A stretch of 64,000 nt of DNA, from NCBI RefSeq assembly GCF_000155675.2, contig NC_020911.1, forward strand, positions 4,392,501-4,456,500. Direction: 5' to 3'. Positions 35,562-43,542 of this stretch are shown here, one piece after another. How positions within the stretch are numbered: position 1 is the first letter of the stretch; every line of letters starts with the position of its first letter. The DNA is from Octadecabacter antarcticus 307 (GTDB lineage: Bacteria; Pseudomonadota; Alphaproteobacteria; Rhodobacterales; Rhodobacteraceae). The notes under the pieces are model-generated. The model did not search any database. It was given only the letters and a program-made list of their open reading frames with translations, and was not told the DNA's origin. A program made the translations under genes and the position numbers.

Positions 35562-35731
35562 CGCAGGGAGCTGCCAGTGCAATGCTGCGAACCGAAATCG
35601 TCTTTTAAGGCGCGACCGGCCCAAGGCGGCCCTTCATGGAAGAGGATCACTACGGTGCCGCTCCCTAATAGTGGGCATTGATTTTGGGAAGCTTCAAGCG
35701 ATCAATCTAAAGGGCACCGAGTAGCTGCCGC

Positions 35732-38131
35732 CTACGGCTTCCAGTTTAAGGCAAAACAGCCACATTTACATGAGATTGCTTTGGCTCCCGCCACAGGGTG
35801 CTTGGTACGAACCAGTTGTTGGCAGTCGGAACACACAAAAAGGCTGACCAACTTGTCGATGTCTTCAAGAAGCACATCGATGTCACCACCAACAATTTTC
35901 TCTTTATTGTCATGGGAGTCGAGGTTTGCGATTAGCGTAGAACCCGCGAGGTCCGAAAACACTGAGTGGTTTACCATATCAGGCGACTTAACCTTTAGCG
36001 TTGAGCGAAGTTGTGACAGCAACTCTTCTGGCATACGTTTTTCGTTTAATTCATTGAACCGAAACGCAACTTTGACTTCCAGAGCATTACAGACATCCTT
36101 CAGGATGGCTTCAAGTAGCTTGCGCAAATCGTTTGTAACATCTTCTTTACCCTTTTTTTGCTCGATCAACCCCCGCAGAATGGAAGGGCTATTCTCCAAG
36201 AGAATGCCGTTGTCATTGTCTGAACTTACCTCGTGAAACAGCCAACCCGCCGGACCCATTTCGCGCTTGATCAGATCGAACCAGACACTCTCATGAGTCA
36301 GGATGATTACCTGCCAATCCGAAAATTCTTCTTTCAGCAGGCGCAGTAACCGTCTGCGGTGATTAATATCGAAGCTAGTAACGATATCGTCCAGAACGAG
36401 AAACCGCACTTGCTTGTTGAATATTCGTGCGTTCGCCAAGAAGAGCACGACACCCAAACTATTAAGGTGGCTTTCGCTCAGATATTTGCGCGGCGGCTGC
36501 GTCGCATCACCGTGAAACGAGTATTCAAACTCAACCCCTTCTTCGCCCACCATTGCCAGACGGACGTTATCAACACTCTCATTGGGGTGCAGTTTCTGAT
36601 AAAATTTTCCGACATCCGCGCTGATCATATCCAGAACAGCTTGAAGCGCCTTGTTCTGCACTTTCACGAACTCATCAAAAATAGTTGAGAGCGTCAGGAT
36701 CTGCGCTTCAAAAGCTGTGATAGTACGGTGGCTGGCCTCGTATAATTTAACGTTACTGCTAAGCGTTTGCAGAGTCGTCAGGACTTCCGCGATCTGCTTC
36801 TCGAATTCAGTCAGTTCGAGTTTCTTGGCAGCGGCCTTCGCTGCTGTAGCCGACGCTACGCACTTTTCATTCAAATCAGAGACGGCTTCTTCAAAACCAT
36901 CGGGTGAGACTAACACTGCCAAGGTTTCATAGGCGGTCTTGACTGCTTTGTAGCCGTTGCGGAGTGACTGATAGCCCGTCTTGGCACTTTTCACCAATGC
37001 ATCGAATTCCACCATATCAGCATATTCTGTTACAACTGAATTGGTCTTCGTTCCTGCATCCGCGATGGCCAACAGAAGTTCGTCTTTCGCCTGGCCGCAC
37101 GCATCAAGCCTAGCCTGTAGCTCCCCGAGTGCCGCGATCCGCTGAGCGACTTCGCCTTGAAGGTTTTCGATCTGGTAATGACTTAGGCAAAAGGGACACT
37201 CATCCTCGGTGAACGTCTCTTCATCGATAACCGTTTTACCCTTAACGAGAAATTCGCTCAGACGAAGCTTGTTGACGTTCTCGCGTTCTTTTGCCAAAGC
37301 ATTGTAGTCATCAGAAAAATCTTCCAACTTCTCAGTTACGTTGCCGAGATCGGCTTGAAGGGTTTTGCAAAGTTGTTCCAGCAAATTCAATCGTTGCGCA
37401 GCCTTGATCTTGTCGGCACTATTCCCAAGGCCTCGCAGTTCATCGACCGCTTTTGTGTAGCTCGCCTCGTCCACGATTTCCGTGGTAATTTCAAACGGAT
37501 CTATAAGTCCCTTGGCGATCTCCAAAAAGACAGCGCGATCCGGAACAACCTGACCCACTGACTCGATCATTGCGGATTGCAAGCTTTCCGATTGCTGCTT
37601 CGCTCCTGTGTAGTCACCGTCGTTTTGAAGTGCATTGCGCGACTGCTGAATGACCGAGCGAAACTGAATTATTTCTTCAAAGCCGATGATACGCGCAATC
37701 GCTTCGCGCTTTCGTCCCTTGGTTTCATCCAGAAATCTAACGATATCCGCATGCCGCAAGATAATCCGATCGCCTTTGAGGTCTTCCAGAAGATTGGCCA
37801 CATCTGGATGGCCATAGGTCGTACTTGCCTTCAAAGCTGCGGAAAGACTCTTTGAACCGTTTTGATCCACACCGTCAAAGGCAACTTCGACAATGCTAGC
37901 GTCGTCATCTTCGCATTTGACATGGCGCAGCGCGTCTAGCTTGCAATCTTCCTTCCACAGATGCTCGATCCGGTCACGGATGAACCATTCCAGCGCATCG
38001 GTGATCGTGCTCTTGCCCGCAGCGTTTTCACCGTAGATTGCTACGCTGCGATGTTTTTTGGTGAAGTCGAGCGGTGACTTGAACCGGGCACCACGAAAAC
38101 CAGTGGCCGTGAGGGAACGCAGCTTAGTCAT
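35732..38131 (-). CDS. Rad50/RloC-like zinc-hook ATPase with extra C-terminal domain and zinc ribbon
   Basis: 799 aa from the ATG at 38131, which overlaps the previous gene by 8 bp. Walker A is GENAAGKST (about residue 37). A coiled coil is broken by a CPFC hook (about 312) as in Rad50. The second ATPase half has the signature SESHLNSLG, Walker B RFLVLDDIVTSFD (about 580) and an H-loop ILTHES. The following 180 residues include LRKLLE (an R-x3-E pattern) and later His residues, reminiscent of HEPN/anticodon-nuclease tails of RloC and PrrC; this is tentative. It ends with a zinc ribbon (CSDC ... CKCGC). A phage-defence or nucleic-acid-sensing role is likely. Confidence 0.8.
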   Translation of the reverse strand: MTKLRSLTATGFRGARFKSPLDFTKKHRSVAIYGENAAGKSTITDALEWFIRDRIEHLWKEDCKLDALRHVKCEDDDASIVEVAFDGVDQNGSKSLSAALKASTTYGHPDVANLLEDLKGDRIILRHADIVRFLDETKGRKREAIARIIGFEEIIQFRSVIQQSRNALQNDGDYTGAKQQSESLQSAMIESVGQVVPDRAVFLEIAKGLIDPFEITTEIVDEASYTKAVDELRGLGNSADKIKAAQRLNLLEQLCKTLQADLGNVTEKLEDFSDDYNALAKERENVNKLRLSEFLVKGKTVIDEETFTEDECPFCLSHYQIENLQGEVAQRIAALGELQARLDACGQAKDELLLAIADAGTKTNSVVTEYADMVEFDALVKSAKTGYQSLRNGYKAVKTAYETLAVLVSPDGFEEAVSDLNEKCVASATAAKAAAKKLELTEFEKQIAEVLTTLQTLSSNVKLYEASHRTITAFEAQILTLSTIFDEFVKVQNKALQAVLDMISADVGKFYQKLHPNESVDNVRLAMVGEEGVEFEYSFHGDATQPPRKYLSESHLNSLGVVLFLANARIFNKQVRFLVLDDIVTSFDINHRRRLLRLLKEEFSDWQVIILTHESVWFDLIKREMGPAGWLFHEVSSDNDNGILLENSPSILRGLIEQKKGKEDVTNDLRKLLEAILKDVCNALEVKVAFRFNELNEKRMPEELLSQLRSTLKVKSPDMVNHSVFSDLAGSTLIANLDSHDNKEKIVGGDIDVLLEDIDKLVSLFVCSDCQQLVRTKHPVAGAKAISCKCGCFALNWKP

Positions 38132-38339
38132 CTGCACCGCCCTCAACTACCCGAGCGCTGATCGCTGCTTTGCGCAGAGCTTCGAGTTGCCGAAGCAAAT
38201 TGATCTTGGTTAGCTTGCCCTCATCACGCAGACTGCCGACAGCTTGTACCGTGCCCAACTCAAGGTCTTGGTCTTTCACTTGGTCATCAAGGAAATCGGT
38301 GACAACTTCGGTAGCGGTCTTGATTTTTTCGTTGGCCAT
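38124..38339 (-). CDS. Small partner protein of the zinc-hook ATPase
   Basis: 71 aa, acidic and helical, starting MANEKIKTATEVVTDFL. It overlaps the ATPase gene by 8 bp, so the two are translated together. No known family. Small proteins coupled to SMC-like ATPases are often regulatory or antitoxin-like partners; here that is only an inference. Confidence 0.72.
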   Translation of the reverse strand: MANEKIKTATEVVTDFLDDQVKDQDLELGTVQAVGSLRDEGKLTKINLLRQLEALRKAAISARVVEGGADD

Positions 38340-38367
38340 AAATGTTAATTCCCAATAATGTACCTTG

Positions 38368-38811
38368 ATGCGAATACTGTTTACAAAAGCCTACAACCTG
38401 CGCGAGCAAGAAATCAAGTTTGTTCAAGGCGTTGCAGGAATCTATTTTATCTATCTTGTAGATTTGGAAATCTCTTATCCTTTTCAATCCTCTAAGCTAA
38501 TTTATATTGGTATGAGCGAATCAAAGCATAATAGCCTATCGATGCGGTTGAGAGGACATCTAACAGGGCAGTCGGGCAATACTGGAATCAGCAACTATGC
38601 CGCGAACTACAAAGTCAAATTCACATACTATTCCGCCGAGGTCTTAAAGACCTATGGAAACGATAATGTTTATGATCTTGAAAGTTTTTTCCTAACTGAT
38701 TTCTTGGAGCATCATGGCTCTCATCCAATCTGCAATGGACAAGCTGGGCACCGGTTATCGGACTTATCGAAAAAGATATCCGCGTCCGTCGATTGGACAT
38801 TTTTTTGCTAA
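38368..38811 (+). CDS. GIY-YIG family endonuclease-like protein
   Basis: 147 aa from the ATG next to a TTG at 38365. The GIY-YIG core is seen as GIYFIYLVD followed by KLIYIGMSES, a basic helix MRLRGHL, and an acidic residue in YDLESFFLTDFLEHHG. It is divergent from the zinc-hook ATPase operon with only about 30 bp between starts, so shared control is likely. The target is unknown; it could be a nuclease partner of the ATPase system. Confidence 0.75.
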   Translation: MRILFTKAYNLREQEIKFVQGVAGIYFIYLVDLEISYPFQSSKLIYIGMSESKHNSLSMRLRGHLTGQSGNTGISNYAANYKVKFTYYSAEVLKTYGNDNVYDLESFFLTDFLEHHGSHPICNGQAGHRLSDLSKKISASVDWTFFC

Positions 38812-39421
38812 GCCCTCTCACAACTGGAAATTTGAAGTGTCGATCAAGACCGCCAATTGAAGTGGTACTAAAAGCTGTCCTTGGAACTTGTCTGCAGCGA
38901 ACTTCTGCTTTCCGCCTTTTCTGTTGAAAAACTTGAATTTTGGCCGAAATCAAAAAAACTCAAAGTGCTGTTGCGTCTCTTTGTAGCCTCTCTGGACAGT
39001 TTTCACTAAGTATTAGCAAGCACCTGCTTTTGGTGGAAATCCTCAAGATCCGATTCCTCGAGTTTTTCAACAGAATACGCCTTCCTGAATGGTAACGGCA
39101 TGCTGTTCCTCGACGAGACGATCGTTAAGAAAGGGCTGCATCCACACCTTCACCGCACCCGGTACGAGGATCCGCTCAGGGCCGACCTTGCCTAGTGTGA
39201 ACTGGACGTCGCAGAAAGCGGCACCCTTTCCGGCCCGCGCTAAGCATCCGTCAACAATTCCGAAGTGGTCAAAGCAGAACTAGCTAAACTTGATCTGTAG
39301 GGTCGCTTCGGCCAGTAACTTGATCCTTCAGCGTTTCGCTCTCGCTGCGGTTCGCATGAATTACCGGTCTTTCCGCCAGTACGGTCCGGATCAATCCATA
39401 ATGAAAAACTCATCGGGCCTG
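38812..39421. other. Degenerate intergenic region left of rpsU
   Basis: No intact gene. The stretch from about 39075 reads MLFLDETIVKKGL and then stops repeatedly, so it may be the debris of a coding sequence I cannot name. The 20-bp direct repeat copy lies at 39058-39077. Confidence 0.35.
39058..39077. repeat. 20-bp direct repeat, left copy (IS-end-like)
   Basis: TCGAGTTTTTCAACAGAATA occurs here and, in the same orientation, at 40473-40492. The right copy lies just past an IS1182-type transposase remnant, so both are probably ends of that element type. rpsU lies between the copies. Confidence 0.65.
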
Positions 39422-39456
39422 CTTCTGATCTGTTTTTCAACAAAACAGATCAGAAG
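39422..39456. terminator. Strong hairpin terminator at rpsU
   Basis: A perfect 15-bp stem (CTTCTGATCTGTTTT / AAAACAGATCAGAAG) with a 5-nt loop, 10 bp past the rpsU stop. The T-run inside the stem lets it work as an intrinsic terminator from either side. Confidence 0.75.
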
Positions 39457-39465
39457 GACGAGTAT

Positions 39466-39666
39466 TTACCCTTCGCGTTCCAGTTTTTTTCGCGCCAGTT
39501 TGCGGGCACGGCGGATTGCTTCACCTTTTTCCCGTGCCTTTTTCTCAGACGGCTTTTCGAAGTGTTGCTTTAGTTTCATTTCTTGGAATACGCCTTCGCT
39601 TTGTAGCTTTTTCTTCAAAACCCGAAGAGCTTGATCGACGTTGTTGTCGCGAACACTAACCTGCAT
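39466..39666 (-). CDS. rpsU: 30S ribosomal protein S21
   Basis: 66 aa, starting [20 protein letters not shown] and ending in a highly basic [15 protein letters not shown], as S21 does. It is a small-subunit protein near the mRNA exit path. Complete. Unusually for a core gene it stands between IS debris and a candidate defence locus, bracketed by two 20-bp repeats. Confidence 0.95.
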   Translation of the reverse strand: MQVSVRDNNVDQALRVLKKKLQSEGVFQEMKLKQHFEKPSEKKAREKGEAIRRARKLARKKLEREG

Positions 39667-39929
39667 TTGGTTTTCACTACCTTTGTGGATTGACCTGAAT
39701 CAGGTTTGCGAGAACCCGCGCCTTGTCAAGGTAATTTTGGTTTATGAAACTGCGCCTTGTAACAACGGTGTTCCGCAGACCTCGCTGTTTTCAATCGCTC
39801 GATAGTATGTTCTGTAACATTTATGCTCAGTCTATATCGGTTGTGGGGGCGTTGAAAAGCAGCTTCCATCGCGAAACAGGTATCCGCAAACGGTCATTTT
39901 GGCCAGCTCGCGCCACATATCCCTGTCAT

Positions 39930-40425
39930 AGATAAGTCAGGCCGCAAGGATGGAATCCTTGAGTGAGCCGATTTCACTTATGACACCGAAAATGACCCAT
40001 ATATTCGCTCGGACGGCAAAGAGCTCAAGCAGTATCGCCGCGCGTTCAAAACACCAAGATCGAGACCAAACAAAGACGAAACGATACGGTACCGCGCCCG
40101 CAAGTCCGATTGCGATCAATGCGCATTGAAAGATAGATGCTGCCCAAAAGAGCCTAAGCGAAAAGTTACTAGATCAATCTATGAAAGCTCACGCGATGTT
40201 GCCCGCCAATTGGCCCAGACAAAGCAATACAGCATCTCATGCAAGTTGCGCAAAAAGGTCGAAATGTCCTTTGCGCATCTCAAACGCATTCATGGCTTTG
40301 GCAGGCTCCGATTGCGCGGTCCAAGCGGCGCACATGACGAATTCATCCTAGCCGCAACCGCCCAAAACCTAAAAAAGCTCGCGAAACTGGCTCCAAACCA
40401 GAACCGTATCGAAAAAGCAGCGTGA
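39930..40425 (+). pseudogene. C-terminal remnant of an IS1182-family transposase
   Basis: The plus strand reads IPVIDKSGRKDG, then a TGA, then DFTYDTEND and a Cys-rich segment (CDQCALKDRCCP), and closes with VEMSFAHLKRIHGFGRLRLR and DEFILAATAQNLKKL. These are typical of the second half of an IS1182-type transposase, of a different subgroup from the intact copy at 34044. The N-terminal half is missing and a stop interrupts the rest. Confidence 0.78.
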
Positions 40426-40472
40426 CAACGTCACTTGGCAAGATTGTCAGAAAGGTACCTGCTCGAAAACTG

Positions 40473-40492
40473 TCGAGTTTTTCAACAGAATA
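40473..40492. repeat. 20-bp direct repeat, right copy (IS-end-like)
   Basis: Exact copy of 39058-39077, about 50 bp past the transposase remnant, where the end of the element is expected. Confidence 0.65.
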
Positions 40493-40593
40493 GGCCGGAA
40501 GTGAAGCCAGCCCACCCCCCCTTGGCATGGTTCCTCCCGGCCCCCAAACGTATGCGGGGGGGCTAAGCGCGGCATTTTGCTAGCAACAGGCAC

Positions 40594-40631
40594 TTTCACC
40601 GGGGAATCCAGGCGGAATCCACCCGGTGAAA
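40594..40631. other. Hairpin between IS remnant and methylase remnant
   Basis: TTTCACCGGG pairs with CCCGGTGAAA around an 18-nt loop holding GGAATCCA twice; AAATTTT follows. It could be a terminator. The surrounding 40493-40798 shows no gene but several GGAATCCA and GGAAGCCA copies. Confidence 0.4.
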
Positions 40632-40798
40632 AATTTTGGAAAAAGAGACTCATTATCAAAGACTTGTGGAAATACGATCTTGGCGCGCTGGATTCTTTTC
40701 GGAATCCAGGGAATCCAGTTTGCGGAAGCCACCCAGCCGGAAGCCAGGCACCGGAAGCCACCTGCTGAGAAGCCTCTGAATCCAAATCAGTTTACCAT

Positions 40799-41299
40799 TT
40801 GGCAAAGCTGTCCGGCGTCTGGAACAGCCGCTTGGCCCCACCGCATGAGTTCGTTTTCCCTTGCAACTGCGCTCTCCGCAAACCGCATAAGGGGGTTTCG
40901 TCCAAGTATGCGGGCAAAACCATTTGCGGCAGTGGTCGATGCCGGGCCGACGGCACCGTCCATGCAAAGACCGGCATTGGCAACGCGATCCAGAGCCGCC
41001 GCATTTCGGATTACCCATTCCGCATCATGCGGCAAAAGGGCGGTTTGGGTGCTGCGGGGTTGCACCCAGCGGTCTTCCCTGTGGCGCTGGTCGAGGCGGT
41101 GCTGGCAGTGTTCAGCGACCCCAGCAACCTGATTTATGAACCTTTCAATAGCTCTGGTACCCAGCTGGTCGCCGCCGAACGCACTGGGCAGCGCTGCGGT
41201 GGAAGACGGCAGCCGGACACCGAGCCGTCTAACTGCAGGGGAGTAGCTTTCATCAGAAAGGAAGATGGCGCGCATCGCCCCAGATGCGAAGGAATGTGA
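40799..41299 (+). pseudogene. C-terminal remnant of a phage-type DNA methyltransferase
   Basis: The frame reads PPHEFVFPCNCALRKPHKGV, later ISDYPFRIMRQKGG, then HPAVFPVALVEAVLAVFSDP and the AdoMet motif IYEPFNSSGTQLVAAERTG. This is the second half of an N4/N6 DNA methyltransferase of the kind found in roseophages. The N-terminal half is missing, and after RTGQRC the sequence no longer fits the family, so a frameshift or junction ends it. The 250 bp after it hold nothing I recognise. Confidence 0.7.
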
Positions 41300-41553
41300 A
41301 GCCCGGCCAACCATCCAAGATGATACCAGTATAAATCCCACCATCTTCATCGAAATGAAGGTGAACGTCGGCTCGATCCTGTTTCTTTGGTCGTCTGTAG
41401 AACGGGAAGGGCCGGAACCGGGCGGGATCTACAGATGTGAACCGCTTTTGACGCAGGACATCCTAAAGGCGGCGGCCCGCGATCTTCTGTCGTGACAATG
41501 AATGATCGCAGGCCGGTCGCAGGCGGCAGCCTAGTTCAACAGTCGAGGACGGC

Positions 41554-42090
41554 TCAGGCGGGCAACTTGTAGACCATCCCCGTACCCTCAACCTTCTCAG
41601 CGACAATCGGCAGGCCAAGCCTCTTCTTCAGCGCGCCCGAGATTGCCCCCCGGACCGTGTGAGCCTGCCACGATGTCGCCTCGACCATCTCGGCGACGCT
41701 TGCTCCCCCGGGGCGCTGCAAAAGCGCGATGATCTGCGCCTGCTTGTTCCCGGCGCGCGGGCTTGGCGGTTTGGGTGCGGGAGGTTGGGCCGCGTGGGTG
41801 CGGATCGCAGCTATCGTTTGCACCACAACCGGCTCCACGCCAATCGCCAGTAGCCCTGCGTCGGTGACGACCAGCGTGGTCCCGTGCCCATCGCCGGTCT
41901 CGCGCCATAGCGGCTCAGCCTTGCGCATATTAGCGTCGACCTCCTCGAGCCAGCCGCGTCCAATCATCATGCTGATGACCTTTTTCGCGGCAGCGCCGTG
42001 CAGCCCCTTGGGCAACGGCATCGCCAGATTGCTCGCGCGCTGGGCTGCGGCGCTGAGAATGATGGTCTGGGTTTCAGTGAGTTTGGTCAT
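41554..42090 (-). CDS. DUF3489 family protein
   Basis: 178 aa from the ATG at 42090 (MTKLTETQTIILSAAAQR). A winged-helix-like N-terminal half ends near residue 95; after a Pro-rich linker the DUF3489 domain reads KQAQIIALLQRPGGASVAEM, WQAHTVRGAISGALKKRLG and EGTGMVYKLPA. The family is common in mobile regions of Rhodobacterales; its function is unknown but DNA binding is likely. The longer upstream frame lacks homology. Confidence 0.85.
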   Translation of the reverse strand: MTKLTETQTIILSAAAQRASNLAMPLPKGLHGAAAKKVISMMIGRGWLEEVDANMRKAEPLWRETGDGHGTTLVVTDAGLLAIGVEPVVVQTIAAIRTHAAQPPAPKPPSPRAGNKQAQIIALLQRPGGASVAEMVEATSWQAHTVRGAISGALKKRLGLPIVAEKVEGTGMVYKLPA

Positions 42091-42181
42091 TGTGGCCTCT
42101 GCGTTCACGGCGTGCGGGATGCGGCACGCTTCTATGAGGCCAAGCCCCGCCATCGCGGGGCTGGTCCGGGGCGATGCACCA

Positions 42182-42412
42182 TCACTCGGCGTATTCGCCC
42201 TCTTTGAAGGCGCTGTCGGTAACCTGGCGCAGCCGACTGGCGTAGTGGTTGAGGGTACCAACGTCGCCCCAGTTGATCTCCTCCGGGTTGGTTTCAAAAT
42301 GGTCACCGCTGAGGGCGATCAGGCGCTCCAACATCGTATCGATCTCGGCTTTGGCAGAGATGAAGGCATTCAGGGCTTTGTCATTCGAGGTCGTAGCGCG
42401 GCGGGTGGTCAT
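42182..42412 (-). CDS. Small phage/mobile-region hypothetical protein
   Basis: 76 aa, helical (NAFISAKAEIDTMLERLIALS, then NWGDVGTLNHYASRL). It lies between the DUF6900-like and DUF3489 genes on the same strand, a gene order I recall from other roseobacter mobile regions. No function known. Confidence 0.72.
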   Translation of the reverse strand: MTTRRATTSNDKALNAFISAKAEIDTMLERLIALSGDHFETNPEEINWGDVGTLNHYASRLRQVTDSAFKEGEYAE

Positions 42413-42426
42413 GGCTGCTCTCCTGT

Positions 42427-42609
42427 TCAGCGGGCTGTGGCTTGGCCAGCCGCAAAGGCCGCTTCCAGTGCGGCGCGGATCGACCAGACCGACACATCGT
42501 GAAAGTCGAGGCTGTCGCTGTTCCGGGTCTCCAGCGTCTCAAGATGAAAATGCTTGGCGGCAATCTCCAGCAGCAGGGCTTCGCTGGGGGCTTTGGTCTT
42601 TGTGGTCAT
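42427..42609 (-). CDS. DUF6900-like small protein
   Basis: 60 aa from the ATG at 42609. The pattern LLEIAAKHFHLETLETRNSD followed by LDFHDVSVWSIRAALEAAF matches what I recall of the DUF6900 family. It is the first gene of the three-gene minus-strand cassette. Function unknown. Confidence 0.72.
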   Translation of the reverse strand: MTTKTKAPSEALLLEIAAKHFHLETLETRNSDSLDFHDVSVWSIRAALEAAFAAGQATAR

Positions 42610-42885
42610 GGCTTGGTCATCCTTGGGTGAGTTGCATCGTTTTGCTGCACCCAGATTCGCTCTAGTGGCGAGTGTAATCAACTGAATAGCAATTAAAAAC
42701 ATTATCTTAGTAGAGGTCTGCGTAGCTACGCATTTCTTCAGTACACATGAATCTGGCGAACGGGGCCGCAACGCCGCGCGAGGCTATTCACGCTGCGAGC
42801 CAGACAGGTTAGCCCGGCCGCATGGGAAGGCACAGCGTCGGGGCCATCGGTTTGACTTCACGGGCGATAAATCTAACTGAGTAGT

Positions 42886-43272
42886 ATGGAAAATAGCACC
42901 AAAACATCTGTTCTCTACAACGCCAATTGCCCGGTCTGTAACTTTGAAATCGGGCATTACGCGCACTATGCGGGCAAGGCAGGTCTGCCGATCAGGTTTG
43001 ATGATCTGAACACGGACGCGCGCAACCAATGGGGTTTGGATGCCGATACAGCGGCGCGCAGGCTCTATGTGCTGCATGACGGGGTGCTGACGTCGGGCAT
43101 TCCGGCGTTTCTAGTGCTCTGGGCGCAGATGCCACGCTACCGTCTGCTGGGCCGGATCGTTGGCTTGCCGGGGATCAGGCAGATGGCGGGTGCGGCTTAC
43201 GACTATGCCCTGGCCCCGTTGATTTACCGCTGGCACCTGCGCAGGTTGCCCAAGCAGCGCGTCTCCACCTGA
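42886..43272 (+). CDS. DUF393 (DCC family) thiol-disulfide oxidoreductase-like protein
   Basis: 128 aa. It has the DUF393 hallmark NANCPVCNFEIGHYAHYAG with a CPVC pair, then FDDLNTDARNQWGL and a C-terminal LAPLIYRWH. The role of the family is unclear. It is the first gene of the light-related operon; a second DUF393 gene (58992) accompanies the second copy of the module, which suggests a functional link with the permuted photolyase. Confidence 0.88.
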   Translation: MENSTKTSVLYNANCPVCNFEIGHYAHYAGKAGLPIRFDDLNTDARNQWGLDADTAARRLYVLHDGVLTSGIPAFLVLWAQMPRYRLLGRIVGLPGIRQMAGAAYDYALAPLIYRWHLRRLPKQRVST

Positions 43273-43287
43273 TACGGGAGCAGGCAT

Positions 43288-43542
43288 TTGTTCAATGACA
43301 GCAATAGAAGTGCGGTGCCGACCGGGCGCGGATCCCGTCTGTGGTCCTTGGGCAGCGTGGCCGGGGGCAGCGTGGCCGGGGGCAGCGTGGCCGGGGGCAG
43401 TGTCAGCGGTGTGCCCCATGCCACCCCGTTGTTCCTGCATCGCAAATTCGGGGGCATCTATCTGCTGGCCAACAAACGTCGCGCACGTGTCGCACTGCGC
43501 CCGATGAACAAACCCTATTGCCACGATCAACCCTTGGAATGA
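43288..43542 (+). CDS. 84-aa protein with Gly-Ser-Val-Ala repeats
   Basis: It starts at a TTG preceded by GGGAGCAGG and ends in a 4-bp ATGA overlap with the permuted photolyase gene; these couplings are the main support. Residues about 22-40 are GSVAG repeats encoded by a 15-bp tandem repeat. The remainder (KFGGIYLLANKRRARVALRP) matches nothing I know. Confidence 0.45.
   Translation: MFNDSNRSAVPTGRGSRLWSLGSVAGGSVAGGSVAGGSVSGVPHATPLFLHRKFGGIYLLANKRRARVALRPMNKPYCHDQPLE
43351..43395. repeat. Three perfect copies of a 15-bp tandem repeat
   Basis: GGCAGCGTGGCCGGG is repeated three times, followed by a degenerate fourth copy. The unit length keeps the reading frame of the 84-aa gene. Confidence 0.85.

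Noticed and set aside
40787..41350. 187-codon minus-strand frame
   Set aside because: It lies antisense to a recognisable DNA methyltransferase remnant.
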